Below, one piece after another: positions 24,216-35,125 of a stretch of DNA of 40,315 nt. The stretch is from NCBI GenBank assembly GCA_020650975.1, contig JAIPMN010001314.1:1-40315 (forward strand), in the 5' to 3' direction. The stretch comes from Apostichopus californicus. Lineage: Eukaryota > Echinodermata > Holothuroidea > Aspidochirotida > Stichopodidae. The notes beneath the pieces were generated by a model that did not search any database, was not told where the DNA came from, and saw only the letters and a list, made by a program, of their open reading frames with translations. Every line of letters begins with the position of its first letter. Positions within the stretch are counted from its first letter, which is position 1. Position numbers and translations under genes: made by a program.

Positions 24216-26099
24216 TACCGTCACAATTACCATTTGCATGCACTCTGACACAAAATCAAGAGTATCAATTTCTTGTGTTAAATGAACGCTAGCAATTACC
24301 TGTAATGGTACGGACTTTACTTACACATAGGTCTGAATTTAGTTGAATCTTCAGGAGCCTTCGTACAGGTCTACAGGACATTCATTATTTCGCATTTATT
24401 TGTTATAGACTTTGACTGAAATTGTTAAGTTATAAAGTCAGTAGTCACTATTCAAAGGTGTATTATTTTACCCCTCCCACCCACCCCCTTTAGAATATAT
24501 ATCAAATGTTTTTAGGCTCTACTTTTATGATATTCTTTAGCCAGTTGATGGGCAAAAGGGTATTGGTTGACCTTCACTCAACTTTTCATATCTTGACTGA
24601 GCACTGGGCTTCGAAGTATCGTTGTAGCTCTGGTCAATATACAGGTCACCTGGTGGGCTATACGTGGCCTTGGTACATATGCGTGGATCCGGCTGACCAG
24701 ACGTATCCATAAAAATATTCCAAAAATATGTCTACATCTCGCGCAGAGCACCAAAAATAATAAATGTTAAGTTTATTCCAATTTCAATATTGATACTTCA
24801 CAACATTGGAAAATCCTAGTAAGAATTGGCAAAATCCAGTAATTGATAGATAGAAATTAAGAGCAAGATGCTCGCGTTACAATTTAGTTCCAGGGTTCAA
24901 ATTGAAAGTTCTCCTCCTTTGAAGAGGGCGCTCTAAAACTCCACAAATAACTCGTGGATAAAAAGGAAGTTGCTACGATTCCCTCCTTGCATATTAGTTT
25001 GCATAATACATCCGCTCGGTGTCCACCACCTTGGTTTAAGTCCAGCTGTAAATTTCAGCAGATTCCCAGAAGCAATTTCAAACAGCTTTGTATTTTTCCC
25101 CCCTCCATTTAACTTTCAATACTCCAAGGAGACCGAAAAATCAACAGTGAAATAAGATTACCAGTATCCTGACATTCCAGCCTGTGTTGGGAATTGACCT
25201 AATTGGGGTCAAAGGGGTCAAGTGATTGTGAACTTGCACATAAAAGGGTTGAGGCGCTGTACTGTTGGTTGGAAAATGTAGACCATATGTACTTCAAAAG
25301 GAGAATATATATATCTCTCACTCAATTAACTCCAGATATAGTGTGAAAAGAATTTTTCAAGAAAGGTAAGAAAATATATCACAAAGAAAAAGTGTCATAC
25401 TTTTTAGGAGCACCTGCAAAGTGTCATCTTAAGCTTGACGAAAACCGAAACTCATTGGCAAACTGTAGTCATATCACTAGTGGAACGATGTACAGTATTT
25501 TCAGGTTAAACTGAAGTTGTCAACATTTTCTTGTCTTGACAGAACTTTTTTGGAAAAGTTGACTTTTATGTTACAATAGGCTTTACTGACTGATTGTACT
25601 GTACGTGCATGCAGTTTATACTTTCCACCAGAGTTAAAAAATTGAAATTTTTCATTTAAACGGTCATTAATCAGTACTACATAAATGACCCAGTTTTTTT
25701 TATCATGAATGCTAAAAAAATGGAAGCTAGCAAAAGTCAGAATTTCCTTGTGCTTCCGCAATCAATTCCCAAATGACCTGGACAGACATATTGCAAAGGT
25801 CGTGCTTACGTATGTTAGGCAAATTAAATGCTTCAATGAGGGAAAGATACTTTGAGAGAGTAGTATGTGATGGTAGTAAAAGGCCTTGTGGAGTGGGGGG
25901 TGGGGGAGGAGCATGAGTGACCATTTTTTGGGACTCTAGCATTTTTAGGCCCAGCACTGATCATGACCTTTGACACAACATGTGTACTTACATTGCCAAA
26001 GTTTTGTTTACGGACCTGCAACCTAGGCATATAATAGATCTATGAATTATCTGTATGCTTTTGATTACAAACTTTAATTTGTCAGTTGCTAACATTCTT

Positions 26100-26235
26100 T
26101 AAGTCGTAAATTAAGTAGTAATTTAAGTAGTAAATAAAAAATTATAAAAAAAAATAAATAAATAAAAAAATAATAATAATTAAAAAATAAATTTAAAAAT
26201 TTAAAAACAGGAAATAAAAAAAAATTTATGTAGCA
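26100..26235 (+). repeat. A/T low-complexity tract
   Basis: A-rich with taa and aaat simple repeats. The open frame on its minus strand is low-complexity Phe/Leu/Tyr and not a gene. Confidence 0.85.
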
Positions 26236-26979
26236 AATACACTTTTGTTTTCGTCTAGTGGATAGCTCACTCCCTCCCCATCCTCTCCCCTCCATCTTCA
26301 TCTCCCCTACCCTTCCTCTCCTAGCAATTTAGTTACTCAGCTTTTTACATTCCAAGTTCTCCATGGCAAATACAACAGATGAGGCGTTGTGTAATGTGTA
26401 GTAGACCTTTCGCTAATATACCATTGTGCATGGATAGAGTTAATCTTTGTCCAATGCCAATGCCAGATGTATCCTGGGTTTTATAACCAATGTCCCACAT
26501 TTTGAGGCAAGTCATACGTTTACCACTGGTTGGGCTCTAGATATTCACCGTAAACAAACTCGATAAGCGTAAAACTGATATAATCACTCAGGCTAAAAGA
26601 TTGCCTGGTAGGGATGTCTGATCATATAGCTGAGATTGTCATGGTCGGATGGGCTTTAATACATAATCAGGAAATTTATGTTTCTTATGGTTCAATAATT
26701 ATTATTAATAGTTACTATAGTTTGCTATTGGGATTGACTCTGTGAATTGTTGATGATTCCTACTACCTGCAGGCCTCGCAAAATCAGGCTTTTTCAATGC
26801 TGAGGCTTGCATGATGCCAGCTAATATATACAAGCAAGTACAGTAGATAAGAAAAGGACACAAGCCCTTTTTTTTTCCCTGCGAGTAGACGATAAGAACA
26901 TAATAAAACGTGTAAATATCTGCAAAGCTCTCAACACTCCAGAACTTGGCGTGATTACTGGACGAAGCAGTAAGCCCTG

Positions 26980-27060
26980 TAATTTACTTCGATCACCCCT
27001 CCCTTACCTGTCTCCCCATCAGCATCTACTGTATGCACTTTCATATCTACCTAAACTACA
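26980..27060 (+). repeat. Dispersed repeat, copy 3 (plus orientation)
   Basis: tttacttcgatcacc, then cccttacctgtctccccatc and gcactttcatatctacc. It shares the variant gcacttt..atctacc with copy 1. It lies just upstream of the Ig1 exon. Confidence 0.65.
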
Positions 27061-27442
27061 TCGTTTGAATGTTAAGATTTAAAGAGGATGGTCGGATCTT
27101 TTCAGACAGAATTGTCTCTCCTTATCTGTGCCCGTCCCAGGCACTTTGGCTGGTAGAACAAGGAGGGGGGGGTGTTAGACCAGATGAGCATGGTCACCAG
27201 GAGGGGTCAGTGGTGAAAGGTTGGCTGGATGGGGTAGAGCAAGTTTGAAGTAGTTGTAAGGAGAGTGGTGAGTTTGCCATCTCTAAAATATCCAACCCAG
27301 CTGAATTTGTCAATTGGGATATATTGGGGGGCCCCTCCCTCCTCCCCCAAAAAAATTTAACCTCCAGGTTTGACAAAATTAATCATCCAGTATCGATACC
27401 CTTTTCAGATAATATATACTTCCCAATTTTTTTTAATTCCAG

Positions 27443-27790
27443 ATCAACCACCGTTTACAGACGTCTATGCCAGGAGTGGAGACACCGTTCTTCTGCCCTG
27501 TCCCCAGGAGCTTCCCACTCCGGCGCCACCACTTCCGGTCGCCCTCTTCCTCCTCCAGTGGCAGCGGACCGATAGCTCCTACCCCTTCTACACGGGCATT
27601 GACTCACAGGCCCCGATCATACTCGAGCCGTACGACGGCAGGGTCAGTCTACCGGACGAAGGGACCGCGTCCCTGCAGATAGCGAACGTCACCCACGCCG
27701 ACGCCGGCACGTTCAGATGTCAAGTGCTGGTGCTGAACGGAGACTACGCAGGTGTTGGCAATGGAACCTTTGTCAACCTAATCATATTAC
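27443..27790 (+). CDS. IGSF9: IGSF9-like exon: Ig domain 1 (V-type)
   Basis: First recognised coding exon, 348 nt, entered and left in phase 1, the usual symmetric Ig-exon pattern. The acceptor is a T-rich tract ending attccag; the donor is ac|gtaagt. The encoded domain has the B-strand Cys at about residue 19 (VLLPC), the core Trp at 39 (LLQWQR) and the F-strand Cys at 92 (DAGTFRCQV). The 73-residue Cys-Cys span fits a long V-type domain. The GRVSL and SLQIANV segments line up with the GRVRL and SLQIEGL region of vertebrate IGSF9. Sequons NVT and NGT are present. The exon is clearly GC-richer than the flanking DNA. The reading frame is open upstream of the acceptor, but that sequence looks intronic, so the signal peptide is expected on an earlier exon. 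Confidence 0.92.
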
Positions 27791-30084
27791 GTAAGTACCC
27801 GTGTATGTGGCCCCCCTATACCTTATGCAGGGGGGGGGGTTGGGTGGGATGGGGTGGGGGCAATTGGATTGGGCATAAGAATTGTTTTGAAGTTCACATT
27901 TGTCATCAGACAAATTGCTAGACAATTGTTGCTTTTTGAAAGTAAGAGCTTAAATTATGCAATAATTGCAAGGATTGTCGAGAGGAAAGCAACTCTACGA
28001 AGGGTTCTATTTTCAAGATGGGCAATAAGGTTTGCGCAATTGTCTGTTTGAAATTGTCACAGATTGCGCCATACTGTAAGTGATATTGATGCAATCAGGT
28101 GTTGTAGGTGTGCCCTCTTTATACGTAACAACACACCTGTTTGCTTCAGAGTTCACTTTGGATTCGAAACCTGTGAACTTGAGAATGCACTGCATTATCA
28201 GCATGGATTAAATGCTACGTAGGAAAATAGAAGCAAGTTTCACCAGGATGCAGCCTTCTAACAATCTCTTCCTCTTTCATATCGATCAGTAAATGTTAAG
28301 TAAATGTTCAGGCTCTGAACTTTCAAAATCCTTTATTTGATGATGCAACTGTAAAACAAAAATTTAGAGATGTTTGAAAGAGTGTCTCTAGGTACAATGA
28401 TGCCAAGTCAACCGGATTCATCATCTGTTGTAATCAATGATCAACATACTGTGTGAGCTGCTAAGTACGAACATGCCATGAACAAGTTATTGGATGCAAG
28501 GTATTGTGGGAATATTACATTCCACAATTCCAGTCAACCCTCTAAAGAGGAATACCGTTTAATACCAGTACCATCATGTTTCATCCTACAGGGACCAGAA
28601 GTTACTCAATTATGTTTAATAGTACCCAAAGTCACCAGCGAAAATATCTCCCTTGCCACCCTGAGGATATTTTAAGTTGTCATGAAGCCAAGTGGGTTAA
28701 CAAGATATCTCTCATCCAAAGATTTTGTTTGGGTTGAATTATTACATATCTATATAGGTATGTGTATTGCCTCTGTTATTTCTTCACCAGTTTGGAGAAT
28801 ATACAGAATGGGGTGATGTCACAGCATTGTGTAGAGCTGTAAGAGACTTAAAGGGCAACAATTTGATTCAGTCAGGACTCGAGATTTCGTCAGTCCAAAA
28901 CTTTAACAGAAGAAAACACACAATGTCGTTTCAGCAAATTTTTCAAAATTTTCAACGTTTGCTTTGATCATCACAAGTTTGGAATGTAACTTAGCAAACA
29001 AACTAATACCTGAGGGATTTTTCTTTGGACTTGGCATTGAAATATTAATGAATTTTTTTCCAACTCCAAAGGCTGCTTTAATTTGACGACTAATGAGTGA
29101 TAAAATGTGAAAAAATAAATTATGCCTACAAACAATCGCTGTACAGTCTTCACATTTTAAAATTTGAATGATGAGTGAATAAACATGCCATAAATAATTT
29201 CTTAATTGATAAGCAAAACAAATTAATTATACATGAATCATAATTAATGATTTTGTGGCATGATAACATCCCCAAATATCTAATTTAAACTAAAAGCATG
29301 GTACAACCCTGATGAACCTATTAATTTGTTTTTTAATTATTTTGCTAATATATATACGTATACAGTCCGTGTCAAAATTTGTGCGAGAGTTTGCCCCCCG
29401 TCCCCCCCCCCCCTGCAAGCAAAAGCTGTGGAAATTAATTAAGAAGGTTCAGGAGAAACAAAGAATAATTAAACACTGTCGCCATTGACCTTGTTTACAA
29501 TATCGTTGAGCTTTAGATCTCCATTTCAATCATACTTTGTAATTTGTAGTAGTTGTCCCTTTCGGAGGAAAATATTTGTCGTAAAAACGAACAAGTTAAG
29601 GGTGCCAGGAACTAAATTGGTGTTTTTCGATGTCAAGTGAGCAGAGAATATTTGTATGCTGTGCATATTTGCAGTATATAATTGAATATATCTAAGTATA
29701 TATGTAGGCTCACCATATGTCCAATTTACCAAAGATATGTGGTAGATATCCTATTTATCATAGGCTGGTGAAGTTAAAAGCCTTAAATTTAAAACTAAGT
29801 GCATGTACAGTACCAACCTGGTTGAAAAGCAGACTTTCATGTTCTTTGTGGATCATGTATGCCTAAATGAACTTGTACAGTAGAATAATTATTTATTTCT
29901 TATTTTGTGAACGCTAACTTCACTTTTGATTTAGACACCTCCTCTTTGTATGTACTGTAAATGTCTTAGCATGCTGTACCTGGAACCGAGTGTTAACATT
30001 TACTATAGGCATCACACATCAAGAGTCTGTTCTGTAGTAAATTTTAGTGTAGTTAAGTAGTACAGCAAATCTGACCTCTACAGT

Positions 30085-30170
30085 TGTAAGTAGACTTACC
30101 TGTCCCCTCACTACCTTAGCACTCAGTACTGTACGTTCCACATTGAGCGGTCACTTTACGGTCATTGGCA
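30085..30170 (+). repeat. Dispersed repeat, copy 4 (plus orientation)
   Basis: The core is acttacctgtcccctcac, followed by taccttagcactcagt. It is shorter and more diverged than copy 5, and lies in the Ig1-Ig2 intron. Confidence 0.6.
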
Positions 30171-30388
30171 ACTCTATCCATTGTACATACCACATCTGCC
30201 CAAAAGAGCCTAGAGAATACATACATACAGTGGGAGTAAATTTGTAAACGTGGACCTAATTCCCCTAGAATCTGTGTGAATCATTCTTTGGGAATGGTTC
30301 TAAAATTTTCCATGACGGACGACTTTTGGATGGTTAATTTACCAGATCTGAGAATTTCTGCAATTTCTTTTTTTGGAGGTAAAAACAT

Positions 30389-30470
30389 GGTTCCTACAGT
30401 TTCACTCTAGGACGCTGTAGACCCAGAGTGCTTATTTTAAGGATTGTGAGGAGACAGGTAAGCTTGTCCC
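30389..30470 (-). repeat. Dispersed repeat, copy 6 (minus orientation)
   Basis: The core on the sense strand is tgtgaggagacaggtaagct. The upstream part (ggacgctgtagacc, gtgctta) matches copy 7 (ggcgccgtagaacg, gtgctaa). It lies in the Ig1-Ig2 intron. Confidence 0.65.
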
Positions 30471-30529
30471 TCACAAAAAATATCCCAATGCCACCCTCCT
30501 CCCCACCCCACCCCTTTAAGTTTGGAGAG

Positions 30530-30960
30530 GTTCGGCGAAAAGTTAAGTCGTGGAGCGAAGCCAAAAATGGTAGAGGCTTCTTCGAGGAAATTTGTCAAAA
30601 TATTCCGACATGTCAGTCACCTGTTATGCCCTCAGGGAGGATGACAACAAGACATTCTCGTCTCTCATTTCACCATGGCGATGACTTCAACAGAGTAGTC
30701 TTGATCCCCTGAACATTCTCTGACTGACTTCAAGTCATTGATTATGTTTGCACAAACACCTTGGTGTTGACTTTGATCTCTCTCACTGACATAAACTCAT
30801 GAATAAATTCAAGCCATTGTTGTCATCCTGCGACACACACCTGCAAAGTCTGAAAAATTGTGCGGGTCGGTCGAGCCCAGCCGACCGGGACAAGGCTTTC
30901 GAAGGGAATCAACTCCAGCGATAATCGAGCATTGAAGTTAAAGATTTAAGATCTCTTGGT
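30530..30960. promoter_or_regulatory. GC-richer island inside the Ig1-Ig2 intron
   Basis: The base composition rises against the AT-rich intron. It contains E-box type words (cacctg), an inverted GGTCGG/CCGACC near 30866-30888 and no repeat. A short plus-strand open frame ends at 30712 but has no recognised domain. It could be an intronic enhancer; an unrecognised alternative exon is less likely. Confidence 0.25.
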
Positions 30961-31267
30961 TTTTGTAAAGGAAAGTTTGAAGCGAAAGGAAATGTTTGTA
31001 TTAACCTCTGGTTCTGTTGTCGTAATTACGTTTATGGTTCGAGTTTTTTCAAGTCTGTACATCAAAATACCCTTTTGGTGCTTCTGGGTAGAAAAGGTGC
31101 AAGGATAGCCAACACCATATTTAAAGCACAGTGTAGAGTTACAGAAAGTGTAGTACTGGGGAAAGAGAGGGATATGAAGGGGGGGGGGGTGGGGTGGAAG
31201 GGAATGGGGAGGGGGATAGAGGAAGATGAGGTAGACAGAACAGGTTGGCCAGCGGCTATTTTTCAAA

Positions 31268-31369
31268 TAATGAATGTTATACTGTACAGTAGGGTATGAC
31301 ACAGTTGATATCATCAAGTAATGAATGTTATACTGTACAGTAGGGTATGACACAGTTGATATCACCTAA
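31268..31369 (+). repeat. 51-bp tandem duplication
   Basis: Two nearly identical copies containing tatactgtacagtagggtat followed by gacacagttgatatca. Confidence 0.9.
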
Positions 31370-32540
31370 CCTGTGATACACAACTGGATATATCTGTGCG
31401 GGTTTGTGTGTGTGTGTAAAAAGGGTTTATTATTGTAGTTACTCGTTATTGTAGTTACTTGAAATTGACAGCTCAGTAACTAGTAGAAATTTCAACAAAG
31501 AAGAAAACAGCTTTAATATAATGGTACATTGTTGGAAATTTATAATAACAAGAGTAAACTCATGCTTAACACTGATTTGTTATCTAGTTCATTGTTATTG
31601 TATTGTTACAGAACTTGCCTAATTGTTGCAGATGCCTAATTGTTGCCAATTACTGTATTTGTGTCTGTGTGCTAGGCTGAAAATTTGAACCCTCAGGTTA
31701 GAAAGTTCACTGTGGAGGTTTTGCTTGAACTGATTTTATATAGGGAGTTCTCATATAGAATGCAGTCTTTTATAATTCATACGTTGATCAGTAAAAGTAC
31801 ATTCCCCATTGAATACAAACTTGTCCTACTATTGCTGAGTACAAGGCTCTCTGCATTTAAGTACAAACTTTTATGAACTTTAATACTGTATGTACATATA
31901 AACTATATACTTTAGGCTAGCTGTCTATGATTAGGACAAATGATGCATGAAGATTGAAGAACTAGTTAAACAGTTTGTCAACATATATCAACTTACACTT
32001 CTTTTGAAAGTCAAATAGAAACATCTGCGTTTCAGTTCACTCCGTTATCATTTAACTTAGCATTTCTTCACCCCCGATTAACTTTTCACCCTAGGTCTAA
32101 CAACTCCATTTCCTTAGCTGGTTATTTAGTGTGACAGGAAAGGGGTGGGAGGGGGTTTGCTTTTGACTCCATTTACCCCAAAACGAAACAAAAAACGGTG
32201 ATTGGTTGTACGCAATACCACCAAATGCTTCAACTTGTCTTTCTAATGATTTATCTTTCAAATTGGAAAATATCTAAATATATATGTCATATGATGTACT
32301 GTAAGTAATGGACTTCCTAGACTATCATACTTCTGGGTACATGGAGGACACTATAGTGTCCCATCAATGTTGTAGGTACATGCCTTTCTATATACGACCG
32401 TTGTACTACCGTTACTGACCTCGTAAGTGGGATGGCCGTTTATGTGAGAGGGTGGTTTGAGAAAGTTTCAGCACTTGCTTAGAACTCTCAAACTCTATAG
32501 TCTGTAAATTGTTATTTTTTTCTCTTACACATGTCCACAG

Positions 32541-32810
32541 GTGCTCCAGAGTTTCTCGGTACACCACCTCCCTCCGTAGTCTTCCGTGAGGGTGATACAG
32601 ATACACTGCAGTGCCTTGCGAAGGGTATCCCCACCCCGGAGATACAGTGGTACAAACAGGGACAGCAACTTCGATCCACGGGGTCCTTAAAGGTACGGGG
32701 CGATACCATTACGTTTGAGGAGGTGAAAAGAGAGCATGGAGGGACATACTCTTGCAGAGCAGAGAATTCGGAGGGCGCCGTCCAGAACGAAACCAGAGTG
32801 ATCATAGAAG
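32541..32810 (+). CDS. IGSF9: IGSF9-like exon: Ig domain 2 (I-set)
   Basis: A 270 nt exon in phase 1-1. The acceptor is atgtccacag and the donor is agaag|gtagat. The first codon is completed by the last base of the previous exon and gives Arg, followed by APEFLGTPPPSVVF. Cys at about 25 (TLQC), Trp at 37 (IQWYKQG) and Cys at 72 (GGTYSCRAE) make a complete I-set domain. The aligned human segment has the same PP..V.E.....L.C...G.P.P...W layout. One sequon, NET, lies near the end of the domain. Confidence 0.93.
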
Positions 32811-33177
32811 GTAGATTGTGTAACTTCAAAGCTTCCATTAGCTAAACATGTCACTAGCTGTTTTTGTTACTATTATTAATGTCTACCTCAATAATTACAA
32901 AAGCCTGACGATGTACCTTTATTTTTGGCAAATTTTTTGCCCCTTCGCAGAGATCATGTGTTTTCCGCTTTTTTATTCATAAATAATCGTCCAATTCTCT
33001 TTATTGTTTTACCCGAATTGGATCTCAAATCCACTCATGCTTTTGTTTCTTTACTTGCTCTCATTTTCACGTTTGTACGTTTTCCCAGGCGCACCGTTGA
33101 TATTTGTGCCACCGCAAGACGTCATCATGCTTTTGTTTCTTAATTGCTCTCATTTTCCCGTTTCTACGTTTTCCCAG
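32811..33177 (+). other. Intron between Ig2 and Ig3 (367 bp)
   Basis: Short intron. Its last about 140 bp are two tandem copies of the acceptor region, so a decoy acceptor AG lies at 33087-33088, 89 bp before the chosen one. Confidence 0.85.
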
Positions 33178-33213
33178 GCGCACCGTTGATATTTGTGCCA
33201 CCGCAAGACGCCA
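33035..33213 (+). repeat. Tandem duplication of the Ig3 exon acceptor (2 x 89-90 bp)
   Basis: Unit 1 is 33035-33124 and unit 2 is 33125-33213. Each holds a T/C-rich tract, the acceptor ttttcccag and the first 36-38 coding bases of the Ig3 exon. The copies differ by about four substitutions and one 1-nt indel, nearly all in the intronic part, so the duplication is real and not fresh. Only unit 2 leads into the full Ig3 coding sequence. Confidence 0.92.
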
Positions 33214-33465
33214 TCGTGCTACGTAGTCACAACGCCAGGTTCGACTGCGAGTTTGAGGCCTCGCCGTCCAACGTCTCGCAGAGGTGGTACTACGAAGGAG
33301 CCGTCGTCCAGGAACTGGAACAGTTCAGAGACCGTCACGCGTACCAGCCCTCCGGGGCCCTGTCCATTCACGGTGCCACCGTGGAAGACGAAGGTAACTT
33401 CGCCTGCAGTCCGTCCAATGGGATTGGGGTACCGCCCACAGCCTTTGCTTATCTGACTGTGCAAT
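33178..33465 (+). CDS. IGSF9: IGSF9-like exon: Ig domain 3
   Basis: A 288 nt exon in phase 1-1. The acceptor is ttttcccag and the donor is caat|gtaagt. It encodes GAPLIFVPPQD, Cys at about 24 (FDCEFE), Trp at 37 (QRWYYEG) and Cys at 77 (GNFACSPSNG). It ends in AYLTVQ, which becomes AYLTVQY across the junction, a strong IGSF9 signature. A NVS sequon precedes the Trp. The first 36-38 coding bases, the acceptor and the pyrimidine tract are duplicated in tandem immediately upstream (33035-33124). I choose the downstream acceptor because the upstream one would shift the frame and meet a TGA within about 100 nt. Confidence 0.93.
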
Positions 33466-33587
33466 GTAAGTATCATTGTTTTGCAGCGTGTAGAGTAGAG
33501 TAAAGTGAGTTATGTAGATCGTGAAGGTGACACAATAAAGTCAGCAGGGAAGTCAAATTAGATGTTATCAATTGTTGTTAGCTAGAT

Positions 33588-33737
33588 TTACTACGTTCCT
33601 CGCTTACCTGTCTCCTCACAACCTTTGCACCTCCTTCTACCGTGCCTAGAATGAACTGGTAACCTTTAAACACTGTGCGCCCTCTATGACCAGACCCCCC
33701 CTCCCCCCCGGTCTATGCCCTTCATTCTCATTCAACC
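33588..33737 (+). repeat. Dispersed repeat, copy 5 (plus orientation)
   Basis: Reference copy of a repeat family found seven times here. The core is ctcgcttacctgtctcctca, followed by caacctttgcacct, then actggtaacctttaaacactg, a C-rich stretch and ggtctatgcccttc. It can be aligned for about 150 bp with copy 7 on the opposite strand. I see no terminal inverted repeat or poly-A tail, so its class is unknown. Confidence 0.75.
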
Positions 33738-33967
33738 TTCCAAAGTGCCAACATCGTGCGTTTTGTTGTCAGGATTTCCTACAGCGATTTTCGTACGGAA
33801 TTGGAACCTATGTTCTTGATCTTTTCCATAATTTGGATACTTTGGATAATTTGGATTGTTGTTAGCTAGTTATATAGACTGATCGCATTGAGAATGTACA
33901 GGAGACTGGATGATCTGTATATCATCATTTGAAAAGACAAAACAAATTACTGAAATCGGTAAGATTT

Positions 33968-34225
33968 AACGTTTATTGGGTCTATTCGAGCGTTCAACGT
34001 TAATATCGGTTGATTTACTCAAATGTCCATCGTTAATGTTCAGTGGAAGTACTCGAGTCGTAATCGTTAATGGCAATAGAATTACTCGAGCATTTAAACA
34101 TTATCGTTAGTGGGCTATCTTACGTCGTTAACGTCGCCGAACTTACCCAAGCATTCAAAGTTAATGTCGGTGGAATTTCTCAAGCATACGTCGTTAATCT
34201 TAATAGACTTAAATGAAGCGTTACG
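33968..34225 (+). repeat. Diverged 30-35 bp minisatellite
   Basis: About eight degenerate units around cgttaatgtcggtggaatta then ctcgagcattcaa. It lies in the intron before the Ig4 exon pair. Unit boundaries are fuzzy. Confidence 0.6.
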
Positions 34226-34846
34226 ATTAGCCATCCTTACAGCTGCTTCTTAAGTTCGTTTACACAACATTCTAACAAACGTTCTGAAAATAAGATGCCC
34301 TACTTTCTTAATTGCACAATAAAAATTCTTATTTTACCCAGATAAATGTGAAAATATCAAGAAAATGAATGCATTGATATGATGCAACAAATTTCTTCTG
34401 CCAGACGCATTAATGTTCCCATTAAAAAAAAACATAGATTTTTGGCCTTTTCATTTTTGGAATTGAAACTTAGTTGTAAGGGGATCATTTTTCGAATACC
34501 GTAGTACGTTGTTTGACCAAAATCGACTCCAAAAACTGATTCAATTCCTGGACTTTGAATTTCAAAGCCCACCCTTGTAGCTTCCGTTATAATCTATAAG
34601 CCCCACCCCCTCTGTTCGAAACGTTAACAAGAGACTTTCCAGCACAGTTTGTTCAAGGTCATTTGGGGTCACCAGGGGTCAAATTGTGAAAACCTTGTAA
34701 TCACGATATCTCAACGCTGGAAGCTTGGGCCGACCACTTATTTAGTGTGTAGAAGTACCACATTGAGTTAAAGAATACATCATTTAGGTTTTCCAAATTT
34801 GAGTTTAAGCTCACGTCTGTGTTCTGTTTTTTTGTTCCCCGAACAG

Positions 34847-34997
34847 ATGCAGCGTTTGTGATCTCGATGGATTCACCCGTTTACGCCGCCAGATCCGAGC
34901 CAGTCAGCATCCCTTGCCTGTCCGATGCCAAACCGACGGTTTCAAGATTTATCTGGAGGAAAAATCAAAGAGAAATTGCTGTTGATCAATCAGATAG
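34847..34997 (+). CDS. IGSF9: IGSF9-like exon: Ig domain 4, N-terminal half
   Basis: A 151 nt exon, entered in phase 1 and left in phase 2. The acceptor is ccccgaacag and the donor is gatag|gtaaga. The split first codon gives the Tyr of the conserved LTVxY linker, followed by AAFVISMDSPVYA. B-strand Cys (SIPCLSD) and core Trp (FIWRKN) are present; the F-strand Cys is on the next exon. The exon is asymmetric, so skipping it would shift the frame. Its flanking introns carry inverted copies of one dispersed repeat (33588-33737 and 35126-35256). Confidence 0.92.
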
Positions 34998-35015
34998 GTA
35001 AGACTAAGCCTGCGC

Positions 35016-35109
35016 CTGGTTTTGTTTGGTTTGGTCCGGTCAGGTCCGGTTTAGTCTGGTTTGGTGTGGACTGGTCTGGTTTGGTTTGGTCTGGTCTGGT
35101 TTGGTCTGG
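35016..35109 (+). repeat. TGGTY simple array next to the exon 4 donor
   Basis: About 18 units of five bases (tggtc, tggtt, cggtc variants) beginning 19 bp after the donor of the first Ig4 exon. The sense strand is GT-rich and almost free of A and C. Confidence 0.85.
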
Positions 35110-35125
35110 GTTTTTTTAAAGGAGT

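Larger units (their letters stand above)
23132..27442. other. Unassigned stretch upstream of the Ig1 exon
   Basis: Contains dispersed repeat copies 2 and 3, a G run at about 23688-23701, an AT low-complexity tract (26100-26235) and G8 at 27165. No convincing signal-peptide exon is visible. Confidence 0.5.
27791..32540 (+). other. Intron between Ig1 and Ig2 (4.75 kb)
   Basis: Mostly AT-rich unique DNA. It contains a G10 run just after the donor (27830-27839), two oppositely oriented copies of the dispersed repeat (30085-30170 plus, 30389-30470 minus), a GC-richer island (30530-30960), a G11 run at 31179 and a 51 bp tandem duplication (31268-31369). Short open frames inside show no recognisable protein domain. 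Confidence 0.8.
33466..34846 (+). other. Intron between Ig3 and Ig4a (1.38 kb)
   Basis: Contains the best-preserved plus-strand copy of the dispersed repeat (33588-33737) and a strongly diverged minisatellite (33968-34225). The remainder is unassigned AT-rich sequence. Confidence 0.8.

Noticed and set aside
25245..25275. REST/NRSE-like site (ggcgctgt half) upstream of a neural-type gene.
   Set aside because: Only the left half matches; the right half differs at many positions.
30428..30712. 94-codon plus-strand frame in the Ig1-Ig2 intron as an alternative exon.
   Set aside because: No Ig or FnIII features, it begins in a dispersed repeat copy and no suitable splice pair is evident.
33089..33177. 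Using the upstream duplicated acceptor for the Ig3 exon.
   Set aside because: The added 89 nt shifts the frame and meets TGA at the second copy; the downstream acceptor gives a perfect Ig3.
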